In this document: positions 58,701-64,000 of the stretch, piece after piece
Layout of the letters: every line of letters starts with the position of its first letter
Numbering within the stretch: the first letter of the stretch is position 1
Assembly (NCBI GenBank): GCA_001510575.1
Contig: LNGK01000008.1
Location: 5,218,981-5,282,980 of the forward strand
Source of the DNA: Knoxdaviesia capensis
Taxonomy: Eukaryota > Ascomycota > Sordariomycetes > Microascales > Gondwanamycetaceae
Length of the DNA: 64,000 bases
Direction of reading: 5' to 3'
Notes under the pieces: model-generated
Databases searched by the model: none
The model's input: the letters and a program-made list of their open reading frames with translations, nothing else
Told to the model about the DNA's origin: nothing
Program-made: the position numbers and the translations under genes

Positions 58701-60233
58701 CACACATTCGACGGGTACGGCCCTACGAGAACGACAGGTCGGTACTCCCTTGTACATGCAAACTCAAATATGTGAAACTTCCAGAGGCTACCATGGTATT
58801 TGCAAGCGTGCTCTCACGGACGGGCTTCTAGACGAACAGAACAAGAAGGATATCCACAGCAGGAAAATGCGCAAGCGAGGAAGGGAAATCACGCAATGAG
58901 CCAATGAAGCTCTTAGACTAATACCAAGACAAAAAAAAAGCAAAAAAAGATTATGTGAACTAGTACGTACCCGCTTCGTGTTGGCGTTAGGCCATGGTAC
59001 GGTGTAAGGGGGAAAGGGTTGAGGTTGAATTACTCAGTAATTTGGCTCGGTCCGTCCGTTCGGAGGGCTTCGCCGGGCGAACAAGATTTCGGTGCAGTAA
59101 TTTTCTTTATCCGTAAGGGCACGAAAACCATGCAAAACAGCTAAGCACGGCAGACACAGCAGTGAAAATGCGGCTCTGGGCCAATACGACAAATAGAAAT
59201 AGTATGGCAGGTCTGCCAGTCCAGCCCGTCCGTGCCGGACCGTGGTGCCCCGGCAAGATTCGGCGGTACCTATGTACAGTAATGTCCACCTGAAAATGGG
59301 AGACAGAGAGGGGCCGCTGCACAGACGTCGTCAGGACCCAGAAGAAGGGTTTGCAGTTAATAATACAGAGAGATTCCTAATGACAGGCCTGGCCGGCCTA
59401 ATGTTATGCCCTTTTACTAATTCAGATCTTCGCAAGAATGTGTGTCTCACCGCTAACCGGGCCCCACGTTGGCTGTCCCGCTATTCTGCTTTGAGCTGTG
59501 ATAAGCGCTGCTGCATGGTGATGCATTGGTTCTTCGTCGTTAGTTTTTGCGTGTTCAGGGGACTCTCTTCTTGCTGGCAGACTGGGTTCGTACCCGATGT
59601 CATGTACCTTTGCTGGTTTCATTTGCTCGGGCTTGCGTGGTGGTGGGGGGAATGAGGCTCACTCCGTTGACCCGTGGATTTTTCAGCATCCGCCCGTGTT
59701 TTCGCTTGGCCCGGGCTCTGACAAACGCTGCACGCCACTACACTTCTTTGAGAATTGCTTGCGTTCACCATGTCTCTGTGCCTTTTCGCGCGGTCGGGGT
59801 CCGGCTGGAAGGGTTCTCCTTTCCCTGTTTCGCGAACTATATATATATCCGGGAGAGGTCCGCCTCAGGTTTGGAGTTGGAAAGAGGAGAAGATCTCTAT
59901 TCGACATCTCATCAGCCTTCCAGCTTCTGACTTACACACACACACACACACACTACATCCTGTTCTCTCTCAGTATCTTCTGCCCTATATCTGATTTCCA
60001 CCTTCTTCTCAACTTATCGACATCTATCCCACTCATCTCCTCCTTTGTCTATATATACTTGGCCCTGCCCACTTCCTGCCAGATTCCCGTCTTCACTTAC
60101 ACATCTTCAAGTTATACAGCTACAAACGCACAACTTGATCCCATCCAATCCAACCCCTGAACCTGACTGCCCTCATCCACCTTGAACCCTGGAACCCCAT
60201 CTCCCAAGCTTCTCCCCACCAACAGCTCCCGCA
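55773..60233. promoter_or_regulatory. 4.5-kb intergenic region upstream of the MFS gene; no gene seen
   Basis: Divergent region between the 971-aa gene and the transporter. No frame shows a family signal. A GA microsatellite lies at about 55898-55923 and T-rich AT tracts at about 58218-58275. Near the transporter there is a TATA-like CTATATATATAT at 59837-59848 and a second one at 60049-60057. A CA repeat lies at about 59934-59952. From about 59900 to the start codon I see no ATG on the plus strand and strong C/T bias. Confidence 0.5.
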
Positions 60234-62006
60234 ATGGCGACCACCGGCTCCAGCCAGGACATTGGCTCAGCCCCTCGGCCTGCCTCGTTCGACATCGAGA
60301 AAGACGGCAACGACCGCACCCTCCCTCCCTCCCGCGCCGCCTCCACCGTCGGCAGCGGCACCGTGACCCCCCGCAACAACGCCCCCGTGACCGACGACAA
60401 GGCCGAGCTCCCCAGCGAAGAGCCTGATGCTGCCGCCGAGGCCCCCGCGCAGGGTCGCACCATCTCCGGGCTGCGCTGGGCCTTGGTGTGTGCCTCGCTG
60501 TACATCGTCGCCTTCCTGTACGGCCTCGACACCACCATCGCCGCCGACGTGCAGGGGGCGCTGATTGAGCAATTCGACCATATCGAGCAGCTCTCGTGGA
60601 TTGGCTCCGGCTTCCCGCTGGGCTCGGTCGCTGTTATCCTGCTGTTTAACGTGCTCTTCACCCAGTTCAACTTCAAGTGGGTGTTCATCTTCGCTGTGTT
60701 GACTTTCGAGGTCGGCTCGACCGTTTGCGGTGCTGCCCCGAACATGAGCGCCCTGATCGTCGGCCGTGTCGTCGCCGGTATCGGCGGTAGCGGTATCTAC
60801 ATGGGCGCCCTCAACTACCTGACTGCCCTCACCAGCGAGTCGGAGCGTGGACTGTACATCACCGGCACCGGCCTCACCTGGGGTCTCGGCGCTGTGCTGG
60901 GCCCGGTCATCGGCGGCTCGTTTGTTGAGTCTAGCGCTACCTGGCGCTGGGCCTTCTACATCAACCTCGTGATTGGTGCTGCTTGCGCCCCCGCTTACAT
61001 CTGGGCTCTCCCCTCTGTTCACCCCGTTACTGGCATCTCCATTGCCGATCGCGTCAAGCGCATTGACTTTGTTGGTCTGATCCTGAACGCCGGTGTCTGG
61101 GTCTCGTTCACCATGGCCTTCACCATGCCCGGCGGCCAGTGGGAGTGGAAGGACGGCCGTACCATCGCTACCATCGTGGTCTTCGGTGTCCTTGTCATCC
61201 TCTTCGGCATCCAGCAGACTTTCTCCATCTTCACTACCCCCGAGAACCGGTCGTACCCCATCAGCCTGCTCCGCTCGCGCCTGCAGGTCCTGCTGTACAT
61301 CGCCACCTCGGCCAACATCACCACCTTGTTCGTGATTGTGTACTTCATCCCCATCTACTTCCAGTTTGTCCACAACGATGATGCTCTCGATGCTGCTGTG
61401 CGTCTGCTGCCGTTCGTCATCATCACCGTGACTTCCAACCTCCTGGCCGGCCAGTTTCTGCCCCGCATCCGCTACTATATGCCCATGTATGTTGTGTCTG
61501 GTCTTCTGGTGACTCTCGGCTCTGGTCTCCTTACTGGATACCTTGACCCGTCTACCCCCGTCAGCCACATCTATGGCTTCACAGTTATCGCGGCTGTCGG
61601 CACTGGTATCACTCTCCAGATTGGATATGCTGTGGCCACCATCAAGGCTCCCCACGCAATTGGCCACGCCCTCTCGCTCCAAAACGTGTCGCAAATCGGA
61701 ACCACTGTCATCGCCCTGGTTATTGCCGGCCAGGTCTTCAAGTCCGGTGCCGTTGACAGACTGACCACGATTCTTGCCCCCCTCAACTTAAGCTCCAAAG
61801 ACGTCGCTGGCATCATCGCCGGTGCCCAGAGCCCTCTCTTCAACCAGCTCAGCCCTGAGGTCAAGGCCGAGGTCATTGCTGCCATCACCAAGGCCATGCA
61901 GAACTCGTTCATTCTCACCTGTGTTGCCGGTGCTGTCCTGACTCTCTCTGGTGCCATGATGGGTACCGGCCAGATCTTCGGTGCTGTCATGGTCGCTGGT
62001 GGCTAA
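60234..62006 (+). CDS. MFS transporter, DHA2 (14-TM drug:H+ antiporter) family
   Basis: Plasma- or vacuolar-membrane proton antiporter of the major facilitator superfamily; substrate unknown. Single exon, 590 aa. An N-terminal cytoplasmic tail of about 75 residues is Ser/Thr/Asp-rich. The first membrane segment contains the DHA2 motif LDTTIAADVQ. IGSGFPLGSVAVILLF follows in TM2, GRVVAGIGGSGIYMGALNYL in TM4, and the antiporter motif GLGAVLGPVIGGSF in TM5. The remaining hydrophobic segments bring the total to about 14. Synonymous codons favour C-ending triplets more than in many neighbours, suggesting high expression. In fungi this family includes both toxin/drug efflux pumps and siderophore or amino-acid exporters; the sequence alone does not decide, and no biosynthetic cluster is adjacent. 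Confidence 0.9.
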   Translation: MATTGSSQDIGSAPRPASFDIEKDGNDRTLPPSRAASTVGSGTVTPRNNAPVTDDKAELPSEEPDAAAEAPAQGRTISGLRWALVCASLYIVAFLYGLDTTIAADVQGALIEQFDHIEQLSWIGSGFPLGSVAVILLFNVLFTQFNFKWVFIFAVLTFEVGSTVCGAAPNMSALIVGRVVAGIGGSGIYMGALNYLTALTSESERGLYITGTGLTWGLGAVLGPVIGGSFVESSATWRWAFYINLVIGAACAPAYIWALPSVHPVTGISIADRVKRIDFVGLILNAGVWVSFTMAFTMPGGQWEWKDGRTIATIVVFGVLVILFGIQQTFSIFTTPENRSYPISLLRSRLQVLLYIATSANITTLFVIVYFIPIYFQFVHNDDALDAAVRLLPFVIITVTSNLLAGQFLPRIRYYMPMYVVSGLLVTLGSGLLTGYLDPSTPVSHIYGFTVIAAVGTGITLQIGYAVATIKAPHAIGHALSLQNVSQIGTTVIALVIAGQVFKSGAVDRLTTILAPLNLSSKDVAGIIAGAQSPLFNQLSPEVKAEVIAAITKAMQNSFILTCVAGAVLTLSGAMMGTGQIFGAVMVAGG

Positions 62007-62474
62007 AGCCTGGGGTTCTTTTCAGACCCTCAGCTTGTGTGATGACTGTTAATCATTCCCATGGACCGGGTTCGTGTAATTGACACAACCCTGGTAGTCT
62101 GGACTTCGTGTCAGACTTTGCATTTGTTCGGTGTTTTCGGGTTTGGATCTTCTTGGGTGGTTGGGTTTCGTTTTTTTTGGCTGGCTTTCGCTCTCTAATA
62201 TTGCATTGCACCGTTGGTTTTTCGTTCTTTTTCTTTTGTTTTTCTTTGATTCTTTTTTCTTATGTTCTGTTCCAAGGAGTTTTATCATTAGAGGCATCTG
62301 ATCTGGTTGCATCCAAAGTTGTCGGAAGAGGAGAGGGTGGCATTTACTGGATTGGGGTATACATGTTGAGATAGAGAGTGGAGCACTCGAATAGTAATAG
62401 ATCTCCTTCGTCATTAATAAACTTCTCGTTATAAGTGTTCCTGCACCTGAATCACCGTAACCATGGTGGTGGTT
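62007..62474. other. Convergent 3' flanks of the MFS and regulator genes
   Basis: T-rich sequence (62150-62270) follows the MFS stop. No gene was recognised. Confidence 0.45.
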
Positions 62475-64000
62475 TCAGATAAAACATGCTGCAATCCGAT
62501 TCTGACTGAGCATCTTGTTGTAAAACTCAAGTAGATCGGGCTCCCTATCCTCCAGATCCTGCTGAACCCAAGCATCCCGGATCATTTTGTTCGTCAAGGC
62601 GAGGGCTCCAAGCGGTTGGCGTCGTAGGGTGTTCCGTAAAACACGCATAGTTGTTGCTCTTTGGTCTTCGGTGTACGCTTCCAGTGAGAGAATGTATAGT
62701 GGACAGGGGCGCTCGCAAAATTCTATCCTTTCGAGGATAATGAAGGCCGCATCGACCGCGTTTCGTACCACCGGGGACTGGCGAGGATCACCCCGGGCCA
62801 TCCGATAAAGATACACCAGCACGGCAAGCCGAAACACTTCTGCCACGTCAACACGGCGACTCACTTCATCCTGCTCTAGGATTATGATGCCGCCTAAATG
62901 TTGCTCCAGGCCGAGAAGCCGGGATTCCAAAGATCTCAGCGCGGCGAGATGATATTGAGATAGATGCTCCGGACTTGTTCGGTCGTGCACACTGTCGATT
63001 GCGTGACAAAAGATCTCCAGAAGTTCAAGTGAACAGCCGCTCATTGGAAGTATCTGCGTAGTGTGCAGCAAGTTACCGTGATCAGCGTAAGAAGAAAATC
63101 GTCTCGAGAGAGTCCTCCGTCGGGCATAACTGGCTTGTTGGCAGGCACTCACCTTGCGGTATTCTGGAGAGAAAACCGACTTGGAAATAATCTTGTCACC
63201 GTCCGCAAGCCGTTTCTGGCTGACCGTGATGTTTTGCCAATGACGAATGCTGAACTTGAACATCACATCGTAGTAGAAGATCCAATCGATGATGAGAGCT
63301 TCGTCGCCAAAATAGGTGTTTCCGTGTTTCATGACATGTCGTGCGATCTTTTTGGTTCCACAGAAGAACATCGACCAGCTCCGGTTGCTTGTCTCGAAGG
63401 TCAACGTCTGAATAAAATCGGTTAACACAAGAAATTGGGGGGGTTATATATATATTTTAATTTTTAAGAAAGTCCAACTTTCCGGATATCATCTGACAGG
63501 CCTACCTCAAAAATACACAACAGCATACTGGCTGACATCGAAGACAAGGCGTAGGATTGCGAGGTTGTGAAGTTTTCAATGGCTCGTTGGAGAGCTCGAA
63601 TAGCTACGGCTTGAAGTGAAAATGCTAGGCTATCCTGACCTAGGTGTTGATATGATAATGCCGAAAGCGCATACCTCGCAGCTGTAGACGGTGCAGAATC
63701 ATTGCTGTGCAACGAGAGTTTGATGAGAAGGCTATAGAGGTCATTAGAAGCATCGCTTGAGAATAGAAGTCGAGCCACAGGGCTGAAGCCTTCCGGTTCC
63801 CAAGAAGTGTGTAAGTTAGGTGAATTTACGGGGAAATAAGTTCCATTTCAGTTCTCGACTTGGGAAGAACAACTCACCATGTGTTGCCATGTACGGATCC
63901 AGATTCAAAATATTGAACCCATGAATTCCTCTTGCGAACCATGTGCTATCGAGAATCTTTTTATCATAGTGAACCAGCTCTTCGGGAAGTTTCCCGGTGT
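62475..64000 (-). CDS. Fungal_trans_2-type transcription regulator, C-terminal part (runs off the right edge)
   Basis: The visible part of a fungal regulator with a Fungal_trans_2 (DUF3468) middle and C-terminal region. Minus-strand exons read inward from the edge: 63878-64000 (partial), 63506-63789, 63153-63407 and 62475-63053, with introns of 88, 98 and 99 nt. Seen are ELVHYDKKILDSTWFARG near the edge, RYALSALSYQHLGQ with QAVAIRALQRAI, then SMLLCIFE joined to TLTFETSNRSWSMFF, the typical arrangement of these proteins. A Zn2Cys6 cluster, usual for the family, would lie beyond the window and is not seen. It converges on the MFS gene; such pairs sometimes regulate one another, but nothing here proves it. 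Confidence 0.82.

Noticed and set aside
60267..61694. A 475-codon open frame antisense to the MFS gene
   Set aside because: It mirrors the strongly C-ending codon pattern of the MFS frame, has acidic/Gly low-complexity content and no domain. The sense frame has a clear 14-TM transporter.

Overview
The window is nuclear DNA of a filamentous ascomycete (Pezizomycotina). The signs are short introns with GTAAGT-type donors and CTAAC branch sites, pyrimidine-rich leaders, a RIP-degraded transposon, a GH45 cellulase, a 2EXR protein, a Fungal_trans_2 regulator and an intron-containing tRNA-Gly. The style fits the Eurotiales (Aspergillus/Penicillium relatives), but that placement is inference. I read seventeen protein genes (one cut by the right edge), one tRNA gene and one dead transposon. 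Splice sites were chosen by eye so that reading frame and family homology both hold; all complete coding sequences close in frame.

Layout. 1-4 kb: no gene, a dead Tc1/mariner element (about 1453-2884), then a long CT-rich leader. 4.0-5.7 kb: an Azf1-like C2H2 zinc-finger regulator. 8.6-11.8 kb: a head-to-head pair, URM1 (tRNA thiolation/urmylation) and the SF3b4/Hsh49 spliceosome subunit. 12.5-15.3 kb: cap-binding protein CBP80. 17.9-19.9 kb: the GSK-3 kinase. 19.9-33.8 kb: nearly 14 kb with no recognisable protein gene, ending at a tRNA-Gly(CCC). 34.7-43.7 kb: GET4 (tail-anchored protein insertion), an unrecognised 222-aa protein, a 2EXR-domain protein, then a head-to-head pair of mitoribosomal mL57 and the histone H3 acetyltransferase RTT109. 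44.1-51.7 kb: a secreted GH45-type endoglucanase, cytosolic glutamyl-tRNA synthetase, COG2 (Golgi tethering) and mitoribosomal uL1m. 52.4-55.8 kb: a 971-aa protein with three C-W-CxxC modules that I cannot assign. 60.2-62.0 kb: a 14-TM DHA2-type MFS transporter. 62.5-64 kb: the C-terminal part of a Fungal_trans_2 regulator on the minus strand.

The genes are mostly single-copy housekeeping functions for RNA processing, translation, mitochondrial translation, chromatin and protein sorting. I see no secondary-metabolite cluster, virus-derived gene or defence locus. Recurring regulatory themes are extended TCACGTGA palindromes in the middle of two divergent promoters, telomere-like TTAGGGTT boxes upstream of translation and RNA genes, and pyrimidine-rich leaders. 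The most notable oddities are the triple-module protein, the gene desert, an in-frame tetrapeptide minisatellite in the dead transposase, and a GH45 enzyme whose catalytic-acid position is not aspartate.
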